Below are positions 23,342 through 31,989 of a stretch of 39,071 nt of DNA, piece after piece (position 1 is the first letter of the stretch; every line of letters begins with the position of its first letter). The notes beneath the pieces are model-generated. The model worked only from the letters and a program-made list of their open reading frames with translations. It made no database searches and had not been told where the DNA came from. Origin of the DNA: an uncultured Aequorivita sp. Its GTDB lineage: Bacteria; Bacteroidota; Bacteroidia; Flavobacteriales; Flavobacteriaceae. The translations under genes were made by a program, and so were the position numbers. The stretch lies in the NCBI GenBank assembly GCA_937125455.1, contig CAKZLK010000049.1:1-39071 (forward strand), written 5' to 3'.

Positions 23342-24880
23342 TTATTTTTTTAACGAATTTAAATAGAAAATGATTGATTTCCGAATATCGGCAGCTGTTT
23401 CATTTTCTTTTGGCGTATAAACTTTTACAACACCCTTGTTTTCAGGGGTTAAAAAAGGAATATCTAACCCTTTTAATAAAAAGTCACTAAATGCAACCGT
23501 ATAGGTTTTCGAATCGTTAATAGTATTATCACCTATTTGCCATTCACCGTCTTTATTTTGGGAAAAATTATATCGTTGGAGATACGCACCCTCACCACTT
23601 TGCGATTTTCCGTATTCCAAAACTTGTTTTAAAAGGTTTCCTTTTATATCTACTTTCAAAACGCCACCTCCAAAGGGAAGTACCCTAAAAATATCAGTAC
23701 TGGTAATATCACCTACCAACCTATCGTCTATTCGTATTGAACCGCCATTTACTATAGCTCCATCTACTTTATCATTATACGCATAGGCCATAGCGCGGGT
23801 AATAAGCTCCCCCATGTTGGTTTGTTTGCTTCTATTGGCAGTATCTGTTCCATCAAGTGGTGTTGCAGCGTAATAGATAACTTCATTAGGATTATCAACA
23901 ACTTCTTTTAGTTTTTCATCCAAAAGTTCGGTCCATTTATTAACCACACGTTCCACTTTAGCTGAAGAAGCTATTTTAGATGTAACCATCATCAATTCGG
24001 AATTGATGTGAAGGTATTTGGTTCGCAAATCATAAATTAGGGTATGTACATATACACTTTTTGCGTTTGCATCAGCTTTTGTGATAATAGTCCTACCTTC
24101 CTTTTCGAGCATGTTGAAGTGTTCGTGCCCACCCATAATTAAAGGTAGCGACCTCAAGCGACGGGCTATTTCTTTATCCTCGTCTATGGAAACATGGGTA
24201 AGACCAACGACAAAATCTGACTTTTGAACGGCCAAATTGTATGCTCTTTCTGCATTTTCATAAATATCGCCATAAGAAACATAATCCTTGGGGTTTGATG
24301 GAAGTGTAACTCCAAACACACCAAATTTCATTTTATTGCCATCGGCATCAATAGCATTAAATGTTGAATAGTCTGATGTAGGTGCAGTGCTGTACTCCCA
24401 TTTGGTAGTAAAAGGCACGATACCTTCTTCAGTTACATGACGCACGTTGGCAGTAGTCCAAGTGAAGTTTGATTCGTTCAGTCGCTGTTGCAAATCTTTT
24501 TCGTCCAAATCAAACTCGTGATTTCCAAAGGTCACCAAATCTATATCCATGGCATTTAGAACATCAACCATCTGTTTTCCATTGACGCGTTTGCCATCCA
24601 CTTTTAATGTCCCGAGGAGTGAAGGGTTTAAGAAATCACCTGCCAAAAACAAATATGTGTTCGGGAATTGTTCCTTGATAGAATCGCGAATATGAGCTAC
24701 ACGCGCTAAACCGCCATATTCTCCACCATTCAGAGGAGCTATTTCGTAAACATCATTTATTTGAATAATTTTAAGGGTAACAACGCCAGCGCCTTTTATT
24801 GGATCCTCTGGTTGGAGTTGAAGAATTTCACAACTCGAAAAAAAACAGCCCGCAACAGCTAAAATTATAAATTTTCTCAT
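23342..24880 (-). CDS. 5'-nucleotidase/metallophosphatase lipoprotein (UshA-like)
   Basis: 512 residues. Lipobox VAGC near residue 12. The N-terminal metallophosphatase domain shows the dinuclear site motifs GNHEFD, GLTHVSIDED and MGGHEHFN. The first motif reads QINDVYEI rather than the usual ND-x-H, so one histidine is replaced by tyrosine. The C-terminal 5'-nucleotidase domain (about 320-500) includes NMGELITRAM and AIVNGGSIR, which shape the nucleotide pocket. It probably dephosphorylates extracellular nucleotides or related sugars at the cell surface. It begins exactly at the base after the HMG-CoA lyase stop and is followed 2 nt later by the haem-binding gene. Confidence 0.88.
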   Translation of the reverse strand: MRKFIILAVAGCFFSSCEILQLQPEDPIKGAGVVTLKIIQINDVYEIAPLNGGEYGGLARVAHIRDSIKEQFPNTYLFLAGDFLNPSLLGTLKVDGKRVNGKQMVDVLNAMDIDLVTFGNHEFDLDEKDLQQRLNESNFTWTTANVRHVTEEGIVPFTTKWEYSTAPTSDYSTFNAIDADGNKMKFGVFGVTLPSNPKDYVSYGDIYENAERAYNLAVQKSDFVVGLTHVSIDEDKEIARRLRSLPLIMGGHEHFNMLEKEGRTIITKADANAKSVYVHTLIYDLRTKYLHINSELMMVTSKIASSAKVERVVNKWTELLDEKLKEVVDNPNEVIYYAATPLDGTDTANRSKQTNMGELITRAMAYAYNDKVDGAIVNGGSIRIDDRLVGDITSTDIFRVLPFGGGVLKVDIKGNLLKQVLEYGKSQSGEGAYLQRYNFSQNKDGEWQIGDNTINDSKTYTVAFSDFLLKGLDIPFLTPENKGVVKVYTPKENETAADIRKSIIFYLNSLKK

Positions 24881-25744
24881 TTAATGGTATTTAGTAAATA
24901 TTTTAGTTGCCTCATTGTGAGCACTTTCAAAAGACATAGGGTTTATGTTACACGAAATTTTTTCAGCAGTAAAATAACTGAGCATTTTTTCAGTGGGCAT
25001 ATTTCCTGTTAACTCATCTTTTGCCATAGGACACCCTCCAAACCCTTGAATGGCTCCATCAAATCTTCTGCAACCCGCTTTAAAAGCTGCATCAACTTTT
25101 TCGTGCCACGCATTTGGTGTAGTGTGCAAATGTGCTCCAAATTCTATATGGGGATATTTGGGTATCAAGTTAGTAAATAAATATGAAATAATATCAGGCG
25201 AAGAAGTTCCCACCGTATCACTAAGCGAAAGAATCTTGACTCCCATAATTGCGAGTTTTTCGGTCCAATCGCCAACAATTTCCAAATTCCAAGGATCTCC
25301 GTAAGGGTTTCCAAAGCCCATAGAAAGATAGGCTACTACTTCTTTATTGTTTTTATGAGCAAGGTTTAAAATTTCCTGAAGGATCACCAAAGACTCCGAA
25401 ATTGTTTTGTGCGTATTTCGCATTTGGAAGTTTTCCGAAATAGAGAAAGGATACCCCAAATAATCAATTTCTGGATGTTTCACTGCATCTTCCGCTCCAC
25501 GAAGGTTAGCAATTATTGCAAGCAATTTAGTTTTGGTTAATGAAAGGTCCAGTTTTGAAAGCACTTCTGCCGTATCCTGCATTTGTGGAATTGCTTTAGG
25601 CGAAACAAAGCTTCCAAAATCAATAGTGTCAAAACCACAGCGCAAAAGTGATTGTATGTATTTCACTTTTTGCTCCGTGGGAATCCAATCTTTGATGCCT
25701 TGCATAGCATCACGTGGACATTCTATAATTTTTACTTCCTGCAT
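24881..25744 (-). CDS. Hydroxymethylglutaryl-CoA lyase
   Basis: 287 residues. It cleaves HMG-CoA to acetyl-CoA and acetoacetate, the last step of leucine breakdown. TIM-barrel motifs are present: ECPRDAMQG (catalytic Arg-Asp), SLSDTVGTS, GAHLHTTPN (metal-binding His-x-His) and the cysteine loop GFGGCPMAKDELTGN. It belongs to the HMGL-like family, and the loop favours HMG-CoA lyase over homocitrate or isopropylmalate synthases. A leucine dehydrogenase lies 5 kb away, consistent with leucine use but not an operon. It abuts the nucleotidase gene with no spacing. Confidence 0.92.
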   Translation of the reverse strand: MQEVKIIECPRDAMQGIKDWIPTEQKVKYIQSLLRCGFDTIDFGSFVSPKAIPQMQDTAEVLSKLDLSLTKTKLLAIIANLRGAEDAVKHPEIDYLGYPFSISENFQMRNTHKTISESLVILQEILNLAHKNNKEVVAYLSMGFGNPYGDPWNLEIVGDWTEKLAIMGVKILSLSDTVGTSSPDIISYLFTNLIPKYPHIEFGAHLHTTPNAWHEKVDAAFKAGCRRFDGAIQGFGGCPMAKDELTGNMPTEKMLSYFTAEKISCNINPMSFESAHNEATKIFTKYH

Positions 25745-25808
25745 TGCTCCAAAGATAACAATTCCTACGCAGGCAGGAATATTTCAATTTTAAAAAAGAA
25801 TTAAGAAT

Positions 25809-26423
25809 TTAAGGCAATACTATAAAAACAGCAATCCCTACAAAAACGAGTATTTGTAACCATTTCAGAACAAGGCCCATACTTTTCCATTCCAAAAGTA
25901 ACGTTGAAATTCTGCCAGCTGCCATTGCAATAACGCTAAATGTTAAAAAGGAGACAATCATAAAAGTAATTCCTAAAACATAGAACTGCAAAACGGTATT
26001 TCCTTCTTTATCCCATAAAAAGCCAGGGAAAAATGCTAAAAAGAAAATCATCACCTTAGGGTTTATCAAATTCATGATCACACCTGTTTTGAATAGTTGC
26101 GAGTATGTTTTTTTTGGAGCATTTTTAGCTATGGAAATATGCTCGTCACTTCTATAGACTGTGTACGCTAGGTAAAGTAAATAGCAAGCACCCAAAATTT
26201 TTATTCCGTAGTAAATTTCTTCAGATGCGGTAATAATTGCAGATATACCAAAAGCCAAAAGTGTGGTGTGAACAATACAGCCACTAATCAGCCCAGCGGT
26301 GGTGGCTATTCCACTCTTAGCACCATTGACTAATGATTGTGTAAGCACATAAATATTGTCTGGCCCTGGGGAAATAGCCAATGCTAAAGTTGCAATTGAA
26401 AATGATAGTAAGGCTTCAATCAT
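25809..26423 (-). CDS. LysE-family amino-acid exporter
   Basis: 204 residues with about six hydrophobic helices. The family signature is at the N-terminus: [27 protein letters not shown] second conserved element is [18 protein letters not shown]. LysE/RhtB proteins export amino acids or related small solutes; the substrate cannot be told. Its start overlaps the stop of pyrD by 4 nt, so it is translationally coupled to that gene. Confidence 0.92.
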   Translation of the reverse strand: MIEALLSFSIATLALAISPGPDNIYVLTQSLVNGAKSGIATTAGLISGCIVHTTLLAFGISAIITASEEIYYGIKILGACYLLYLAYTVYRSDEHISIAKNAPKKTYSQLFKTGVIMNLINPKVMIFFLAFFPGFLWDKEGNTVLQFYVLGITFMIVSFLTFSVIAMAAGRISTLLLEWKSMGLVLKWLQILVFVGIAVFIVLP

Positions 26424-27454
26424 TTCTGTTTTATAATCGCTTTGTTTATTTGCTTAATCAAGTCTGGACCTTCATAGATAAATCCAGTGTAAAGTTGAAC
26501 CAAACTCGCGCCTGCATCAAGTTTTTCAAGAGCATCTTTTGCAGAATGTATTCCTCCAACACCAATAATTGGAAATGCCCTATTGCTTTTTTTTGAAAGA
26601 AATCGAATAACCTCGGTCGCTCTTTTGGCCAATGGTTTGCCGCTCAAGCCACCCGTTTCATTTTTATTCTCAGACGAAATTCCTTCTCGCGAAATTGTTG
26701 TATTGGTTGCAATTACACCATCTATTTTTGTTTCAGAAACAATTTCAATAATGTCTATAAGTTGCTCATCGGTTAAATCTGGAGCAATTTTCAACAGAAT
26801 GGGTTTGCGTTTCTCTTTAGAATTATTTCTGTTCTGAAGTGTTTGCAATAAATCGGTTAGTGGTTTCTTTTCCTGTAATGCACGAAGATTTGGTGTATTG
26901 GGCGAACTCACGTTGACCACAAAATAATCAACATAATCAAAAAGCGCTTCAAAACAGATTATATAATCAATAACCGCATCTTCATTGGGTGTCGTTTTAT
27001 TTTTGCCAATGTTTCCACCGATTAAAACTCGGTCGTTGAGCCTAGCCGAAGCGTTGCTTTTCAATCTTTCAACAGCCTCTTCTACCCCGCCATTGTTAAA
27101 ACCCATTCGGTTTATAATTGCCGTATCTTCCTTCAACCGAAACAAACGCGGCTTGTCATTTCCAGGCTGTGGTTTTGGGGTGACGGTTCCTATTTCAATA
27201 AAACCAAAGCCAAAATTTGATAACTCCTTATAAAGCTTTGCATCTTTATCAAATCCCGCAGCAAGTCCTACAGGATTTGGAAAATTCAGCCCGAAAAGTT
27301 TAAGTTCCAGTTTTGGATTTTCCACTTTATAAATACTTCTAAAAATAGTTCCAAAGCCTATTTTATGGAAAAACCGAATCAATGAAAATGTGAAATAGTG
27401 AATTTTCTCCGGATCAAAACAGAAAAATAGAGGACGAATGATAGTTTTGTACAT
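26420..27454 (-). CDS. pyrD: Dihydroorotate dehydrogenase (quinone), class 2
   Basis: 344 residues. It is a membrane-associated FMN enzyme that oxidises dihydroorotate to orotate with quinone. The N-terminal amphipathic extension for membrane/quinone contact (residues 1-40, [20 protein letters not shown]) marks class 2. Core motifs are [21 protein letters not shown], the catalytic-serine loop [12 protein letters not shown], and the phosphate-binding GVGGIHSA with LVQLYTGF. It heads a two-gene unit with the LysE exporter and is divergent from pepT. Confidence 0.97.
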   Translation of the reverse strand: MYKTIIRPLFFCFDPEKIHYFTFSLIRFFHKIGFGTIFRSIYKVENPKLELKLFGLNFPNPVGLAAGFDKDAKLYKELSNFGFGFIEIGTVTPKPQPGNDKPRLFRLKEDTAIINRMGFNNGGVEEAVERLKSNASARLNDRVLIGGNIGKNKTTPNEDAVIDYIICFEALFDYVDYFVVNVSSPNTPNLRALQEKKPLTDLLQTLQNRNNSKEKRKPILLKIAPDLTDEQLIDIIEIVSETKIDGVIATNTTISREGISSENKNETGGLSGKPLAKRATEVIRFLSKKSNRAFPIIGVGGIHSAKDALEKLDAGASLVQLYTGFIYEGPDLIKQINKAIIKQK

Positions 27455-27539
27455 AGTTGAAAAATGTAGTACAAAAATACACTAAACTATGTATTTGTTA
27501 TTTTGAATATGCTTTATTTTGCATAGTAAAACAAAAGTT

Positions 27540-28802
27540 ATGATTGAAAAACAACTTATTATTGATCGTTTTAAAAGCTACGTAACCGTAGACACCGAAA
27601 GCGATCCAAACAGTAACACCACCCCAAGCACTAAAAAGCAATGGGATCTTGCCAATAAACTAGCAGAAGAGCTAAAACAAATAGGATTAGAAGACGTAAC
27701 GATTGACGAAAACGCCTATATAATGGCTACGTTGCCTTCCAATGTTTCACATGCAGTTCCAGTGATTGGTTTTGTTTCCCATTTTGATACTTCTCCAGAT
27801 TTTACGGGAGCAAATGTGAAACCCCAAATTGTAGAGAATTACAATGGAAAAGACATCGTTCTCAATAAAGAGAAAAATATCATTCTTTCACCGGAATACT
27901 TTGAGGACTTATTACTCTATAAAGGCCAAACCTTAATCACAACTGATGGCACAACGCTTTTGGGCGCAGATGACAAAGCTGGAATTACCGAAATAGTTTC
28001 TGCAATGGAATATCTAATAAACCATCCTGAAATAAAACATGGAAAAATTCGTGTAGGTTTTACACCGGATGAGGAAATTGGCCGAGGTGCTCATAAATTT
28101 GATGTAGAAAAATTCGGAGCAGATTGGGCATATACAATGGACGGAAGCCAAGTGGGTGAACTGGAATATGAAAACTTCAATGCGGCGGGCGCAGTAGTAA
28201 CCATAAAAGGAAAAATAGTACACCCTGGGTATGCCAAGGGAAAAATGGTAAACAGTATGTACATTGCCACTGACTATATCAATTCACTACCAAGGCTTGA
28301 AACTCCAGAACACACTGAAGGACGTGAAGGATTTTTTCACCTTCACGGCATTAATGGGTCTGTTGATGAAACTAAAATTCAATACATTATACGCGATCAC
28401 GATAAAAAACATTTCGAGGCCCGAAAACAAATGGTCCAAAGATTGGCTGACGACTTAAATGAGCAATTTGAAATGGAAGTGGTTACCGTTGAAATAAAAG
28501 ATCAATATTTCAATATGCGTGAAAAAATTGAACCCGTTATGTACATTGTGAAAATTGCAAAACAAGCAATGGAACAAGCTGGTATTGAACTGCTAATAAA
28601 GCCAATTAGAGGCGGAACCGATGGTTCACAGCTAAGCTTTATGGGGCTTCCATGTCCAAATATTTTTGCTGGCGGACATAATTTTCACGGAAGATACGAA
28701 TATGTACCCGTTGAAAGTATGCAAAAGGCTGTAGAAGTAATTGTAAATATAGCACAATTGACAGCGCAGGATCTTTCAAAATTCAAAAAAGAAGAAGAGT
28801 AA
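27540..28802 (+). CDS. pepT: Peptidase T (tripeptidase)
   Basis: 420 residues. It is a di-zinc M20 aminopeptidase that removes N-terminal residues from tripeptides in the cytoplasm. Metal-site motifs are visible: [12 protein letters not shown] (His and Asp), [11 protein letters not shown] (bridging Asp), [13 protein letters not shown] (catalytic Glu and ligand Glu), [10 protein letters not shown] and the terminal [13 protein letters not shown]. An in-frame TTG at 27519 would add seven residues; the ATG at 27540 matches homologues that begin near [11 protein letters not shown]. It is followed by a strong bidirectional terminator. Confidence 0.96.
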   Translation: MIEKQLIIDRFKSYVTVDTESDPNSNTTPSTKKQWDLANKLAEELKQIGLEDVTIDENAYIMATLPSNVSHAVPVIGFVSHFDTSPDFTGANVKPQIVENYNGKDIVLNKEKNIILSPEYFEDLLLYKGQTLITTDGTTLLGADDKAGITEIVSAMEYLINHPEIKHGKIRVGFTPDEEIGRGAHKFDVEKFGADWAYTMDGSQVGELEYENFNAAGAVVTIKGKIVHPGYAKGKMVNSMYIATDYINSLPRLETPEHTEGREGFFHLHGINGSVDETKIQYIIRDHDKKHFEARKQMVQRLADDLNEQFEMEVVTVEIKDQYFNMREKIEPVMYIVKIAKQAMEQAGIELLIKPIRGGTDGSQLSFMGLPCPNIFAGGHNFHGRYEYVPVESMQKAVEVIVNIAQLTAQDLSKFKKEEE

Positions 28803-28828
28803 GTTTTAAGATAACTTACTCAAAAAAG

Positions 28829-28868
28829 AAACTCCCTCAACTATTTAAAATAGTGAGGGAGTTTTTTT
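28829..28868. terminator. Bidirectional terminator between pepT and yajC
   Basis: A 16-bp stem, AAACTCCCTCA...CTATT (28829-28845) with AATAG...TGAGGGAGTTT (28849-28864), has one bulged A and a short AT loop. T-run on the right and A-run on the left, so it serves both convergent genes. Confidence 0.92.
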
Positions 28869-28885
28869 AAAAAAGGAACAATTTA

Positions 28886-29176
28886 CTATTTCTTTTCTTT
28901 TACAGGAGCGTTCAATTTCACAGTTCTTTCCATAGAAATGGCAGCTCTTTCAAACTTTATCTTTCCGGCACCGCATTCAATAACACAGGTTCCATCATCA
29001 TTAAGTTCTAGTACTTTACCGTGTATTCCACCAGTAGTAATAACCTTATCGCCTTTCTTAAGTTGGGCGGCAAACTGTTTTTCCTGTTTGGCTTTTTTCA
29101 TTTGGGGACGTATCAAGAAAAGATACATCACCAAAAACAATAATATTATAGGTAAAAAACTTTGTATTTGTTCCAT
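28886..29176 (-). CDS. yajC: Preprotein translocase subunit YajC
   Basis: 96 residues. One N-terminal transmembrane helix (FLPIILLFLVMYLFLI) is followed by the conserved RPQMKKAKQ and then a small beta domain KKGDKVITTGGIHGKVLEL. YajC accompanies the SecDF complex in the inner membrane. It is the last gene of the nusB-DUF1573-yajC group, an arrangement I recognise as common in flavobacteria; the spacing to the lipoprotein gene upstream is 25 nt. Confidence 0.95.
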   Translation of the reverse strand: MEQIQSFLPIILLFLVMYLFLIRPQMKKAKQEKQFAAQLKKGDKVITTGGIHGKVLELNDDGTCVIECGAGKIKFERAAISMERTVKLNAPVKEKK

Positions 29177-29201
29177 AGTATTCTTTAGTAATCCAAAAAA
29201 A

Positions 29202-29690
29202 TTATTTGGATGTAGGGGTTTTTATTGGAGTGGCACCAGTAGCGCCAGCTTTAGGAGTTACGAAAGCCTTAATAGTTAAAGTTTCTGTACCTGCTTTAGT
29301 GTTGGTTGTAAGCGTAACTGTTTTGCTTACTTGGTTTTGTCCACTTCCGTTGAATTTTACCAATAACTCACCTGACTCGCCTGGAGCAACTGGTTCTTTT
29401 GTGTATTCTGGAATAGTACATCCACAGCTACTTTTTGCGTTTACAATCATCAAAGGAGCTTCACCTTCGTTTTTGAACTTGAAAACGTGCTCTACATGCG
29501 TACCTTGGTCGATAGTTCCGAAATCGAACTGGCTTTCTTCAAAGGCGATTGTTGGAAACTTACCAGATTCTGCATCGCGATCTGCAGCAGTGGCAACATT
29601 TTCCTCATTAACTTTGTCTGCGGCATTGTCTTTACAAGAAGAAAAGGCAAAAACAGATAGTATTGCTACTATTAAAACTGATTTTTTCAT
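29202..29690 (-). CDS. DUF1573-domain lipoprotein
   Basis: 162 residues. Lipoprotein signal with the lipobox FSSC near residue 19. An acidic linker (about 20-50) precedes a DUF1573 Ig-like domain: FDFGTIDQGTHVEHVFKFKNEGEAPL, then SSCGCTIPEY, PVAPGESGELLVKFN and the closing strands TVTLTTNTKAGTETLTIKAF. The paired cysteines CGC are typical of the family. Function is unknown; it probably acts at the cell surface or in the periplasm. It lies between nusB and yajC. Confidence 0.9.
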   Translation of the reverse strand: MKKSVLIVAILSVFAFSSCKDNAADKVNEENVATAADRDAESGKFPTIAFEESQFDFGTIDQGTHVEHVFKFKNEGEAPLMIVNAKSSCGCTIPEYTKEPVAPGESGELLVKFNGSGQNQVSKTVTLTTNTKAGTETLTIKAFVTPKAGATGATPIKTPTSK

Positions 29691-29744
29691 GATAATTAAA
29701 ATTTTTATGTTTTTAGCACGCCAAAAGTATGTATTTTTTTGCTT

Positions 29745-30689
29745 TTATTGAAGCCCTCGTCCAATTTTATTCAATTTTCCGTTTTCCGAAAATTCTTTAA
29801 CAATTTTATCCAAAATACCATTGATGAAGATGCTGCTTTTTGGTGTTGAATATTCTTTGGAGACTTCTAGGTATTCGTTGATTGTGGCCCTAACAGGAAT
29901 TGAAGGAAAATACAAAAATTCAGCGATGCCCATTTTCAAAATAATTAAATCTACATCAGCGATGCGGTCCTGATCCCAGTTTGGGGTCTTGCCTTCTATT
30001 TGGGCGTTCAGTTTATCTTCGTTAAGAATCACTTTTCTGAAGAGCTGCAAGGCATATTCACGGTCTTCATCGTTTTTATATATATCTGGAACCAAAAGCG
30101 ATGAAGCATTTTTCTCTGAAAGCTTACCAAGCATTTTAACAATGGCAGTATTCACTAAGGGAAAATCGTCAACCCAAGTGAGGCGTTTATCCTCCAAATA
30201 CTCATAAAGTTTGTCATTAGGGGCAACTACTTCTTTGAAAATTTTAATTACAAAATTTTGATCTTCTTTATAGGTAGTTTCCTTTTTCAAAAGATAATCT
30301 CCATACCATTCCAACTGTCGTAGTTCATTGAAAATGATATTCACATACTCGCCGTCTAAATGCCAGTAATTAAGTTTTTTCTTTTCTATTATTTCAGAAA
30401 AAGTAGTGTTGTTCGCAATTAACTTTAATAGCTTATTATCAACAAAAGTACGACTTGGATCTTTTTCCAAAGCCGTAGCAAGGTGTTTCTTTTGTGACTT
30501 TGTAAGAAAACTATCTGCCTGATGCTGAAGCGCTAAAAGCAGCTGTATCATCAATAAATAAAGATCCTGCATCTGGTCTATACTGTGTTTCAGAAATTTT
30601 TCCTGCGAATCGATATTTGGGTTTGTACGCTGATTGTAAGCGTAAACGGACTGCAAAACTTTTACTCGGATATGTCTTCTTGTAAGCAT
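29745..30689 (-). CDS. nusB: Transcription antitermination factor NusB, long form
   Basis: 314 residues, about twice the length of proteobacterial NusB. The NusB helical domain is C-terminal (about 175-300: DREYALQLFRKVILNED, PNWDQDRIADVDLIILKMGIAEFLYF, PVRATINEYLEVSKEYSTPKSSIFINGILDKI). The N-terminal extension starting MLTRRHIRVKVLQSVYAYNQ is usual in Bacteroidota. NusB with NusE binds boxA RNA to support rRNA transcription. The ATG at 30689 is preferred; a longer in-frame start at 30728 would lie inside a perfect hairpin. It is downstream of leucine dehydrogenase on the same strand. Confidence 0.95.
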   Translation of the reverse strand: MLTRRHIRVKVLQSVYAYNQRTNPNIDSQEKFLKHSIDQMQDLYLLMIQLLLALQHQADSFLTKSQKKHLATALEKDPSRTFVDNKLLKLIANNTTFSEIIEKKKLNYWHLDGEYVNIIFNELRQLEWYGDYLLKKETTYKEDQNFVIKIFKEVVAPNDKLYEYLEDKRLTWVDDFPLVNTAIVKMLGKLSEKNASSLLVPDIYKNDEDREYALQLFRKVILNEDKLNAQIEGKTPNWDQDRIADVDLIILKMGIAEFLYFPSIPVRATINEYLEVSKEYSTPKSSIFINGILDKIVKEFSENGKLNKIGRGLQ

Positions 30690-30718
30690 ATTTTTTAGAA
30701 AGAACTTTTTTAAAGTAA

Positions 30719-30745
30719 CAACGCACAAGAATTTCTTGTGCGTTG
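30719..30745. terminator. Perfect hairpin between leucine dehydrogenase and nusB
   Basis: Two 13-bp arms, CAACGCACAAGAA (30719-30731) and TTCTTGTGCGTTG (30733-30745), have a single central T. It lies 30 nt after the dehydrogenase stop and 30 nt before the nusB start. Only short T-rich sequence follows on the minus strand, so it may be an imperfect terminator, an mRNA-end stabiliser or a leader structure for nusB. Confidence 0.6.
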
Positions 30746-30774
30746 CAAAGATAGTGTTTTAAGAAAACCGAAAC

Positions 30775-31872
30775 CTATTTTTCGTTTTTTCTTGCATCAA
30801 TTCTAGCTTGAGCTACATTAAATGCTGCTTGATGGGTTGTAATATTTTCCAAATCAGCTTTTTTCAATATTTCAAGCGTGGTGTTGTAGATATTTTCGGT
30901 CTTGCGCATTATTTCCTTTCGGTCATAATTTTCAAGTTCAGCATATACGTTTATAATTCCACCTGCATTTATCAAGAAATCAGGAGCGTAAACAATTCCT
31001 TTTTCACGAAGCATTTTTCCGTGCTTCTGCTCTTCTGCCAACTGATTATTTGCGGCACCGGCAATTATTTTTGTATTCAATTGATTAATGGTGAAATCGT
31101 TTATAGTTGCACCCAAAGCACAAGGAGCATAAATATCCATCTTTTCTGCGTAAAGGTTGTCTCCACCATAAATTTCAACGCTGTATTTGTCGCGAACTTC
31201 TTCCAAACGGTCTTGGTTGATATCTGAAATATAAACCTTGGCTCCTTCATTGCTCAAGTTTTCCACCAAAGCTTCTCCTACGTTTCCAATTCCTTGGACA
31301 AAAACAACTTTATCCTCAAGAACATCGCTTCCAAAAGTGTATTTTGCTGCGGCTTTCATTCCCATAAAAACGCCGTAAGCTGTTATTGGTGAAGGATTTC
31401 CGGCACCACCTTTTGATTCTGAAATACCAGTAACGTATGGCGTAACCGTTCTTACCAAATCCATATCGGAAGTTGCCATCCCAACGTCTTCAGCAGTAAT
31501 ATATTTTCCGCCCAATGAGTTTACAAACTCACCAAACTTTAACATAAGCTCAGGTGTTTTTTGTGTTTTTGCATCACCTATCAAAACTGCTTTTCCACCA
31601 CCAAGGTTCAACCCTGTGATTGCGCTTTTGTAGGTCATTCCACGCGAAAGACGCAGTACGTCGTTCAACGCTTCCCATTCACTGCTGTAATTCCACATTC
31701 TGGTACCACCCAAAGCAGGTCCCAAAACGGTATTATGAATGCCAATTATTGCTTTTAAACCAGTATCTTTGTCGTTGCAAAAAACAATTTGCTCGTGATT
31801 GTCAAAAGACAATTGTCCAAAAACAGGGTCCATTTTGTGAAGTTCATTCGTATTGATTACCTCAGTTATCAT
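30775..31872 (-). CDS. Leucine dehydrogenase (Glu/Leu/Phe/Val dehydrogenase family)
   Basis: 365 residues. It performs NAD-linked oxidative deamination of branched-chain amino acids. The N-terminal catalytic domain has GPALGGTRMWNY, GMTYKSAITGLNLGGGKAVL (the catalytic-lysine region) and TAEDVGM. The Rossmann domain has GIGNVGEALVENL and the distal APCALGATIN and AGAANNQL. The length is that of leucine dehydrogenase, well short of hexameric glutamate dehydrogenase. It has a good promoter at 31913-31943 and is divergent from the ABC exporter. It may work upstream of leucine catabolism, of which HMG-CoA lyase (24881-25744) is the last step. Confidence 0.92.
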   Translation of the reverse strand: MITEVINTNELHKMDPVFGQLSFDNHEQIVFCNDKDTGLKAIIGIHNTVLGPALGGTRMWNYSSEWEALNDVLRLSRGMTYKSAITGLNLGGGKAVLIGDAKTQKTPELMLKFGEFVNSLGGKYITAEDVGMATSDMDLVRTVTPYVTGISESKGGAGNPSPITAYGVFMGMKAAAKYTFGSDVLEDKVVFVQGIGNVGEALVENLSNEGAKVYISDINQDRLEEVRDKYSVEIYGGDNLYAEKMDIYAPCALGATINDFTINQLNTKIIAGAANNQLAEEQKHGKMLREKGIVYAPDFLINAGGIINVYAELENYDRKEIMRKTENIYNTTLEILKKADLENITTHQAAFNVAQARIDARKNEK

Positions 31873-31912
31873 AGCTTTTTATTTATTTTGTTCATCCTTT
31901 AAAAAGGCGGTG

Positions 31913-31943
31913 CAAAAGTAACTTTTTGTTGTCAAATCCACAA
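31913..31943 (-). promoter_or_regulatory. Promoter of the leucine dehydrogenase gene
   Basis: On the minus strand TTG (complement of 31941-31943), a 20-nt spacer and TACTTTTG (complement of 31913-31920), which matches TAnnTTTG exactly. The leader would be roughly 35 nt. Confidence 0.75.
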
Positions 31944-31989
31944 AACATAGTCTGTTAATTTAAGAATTGAAAAAAACTATTTCTTAAGA

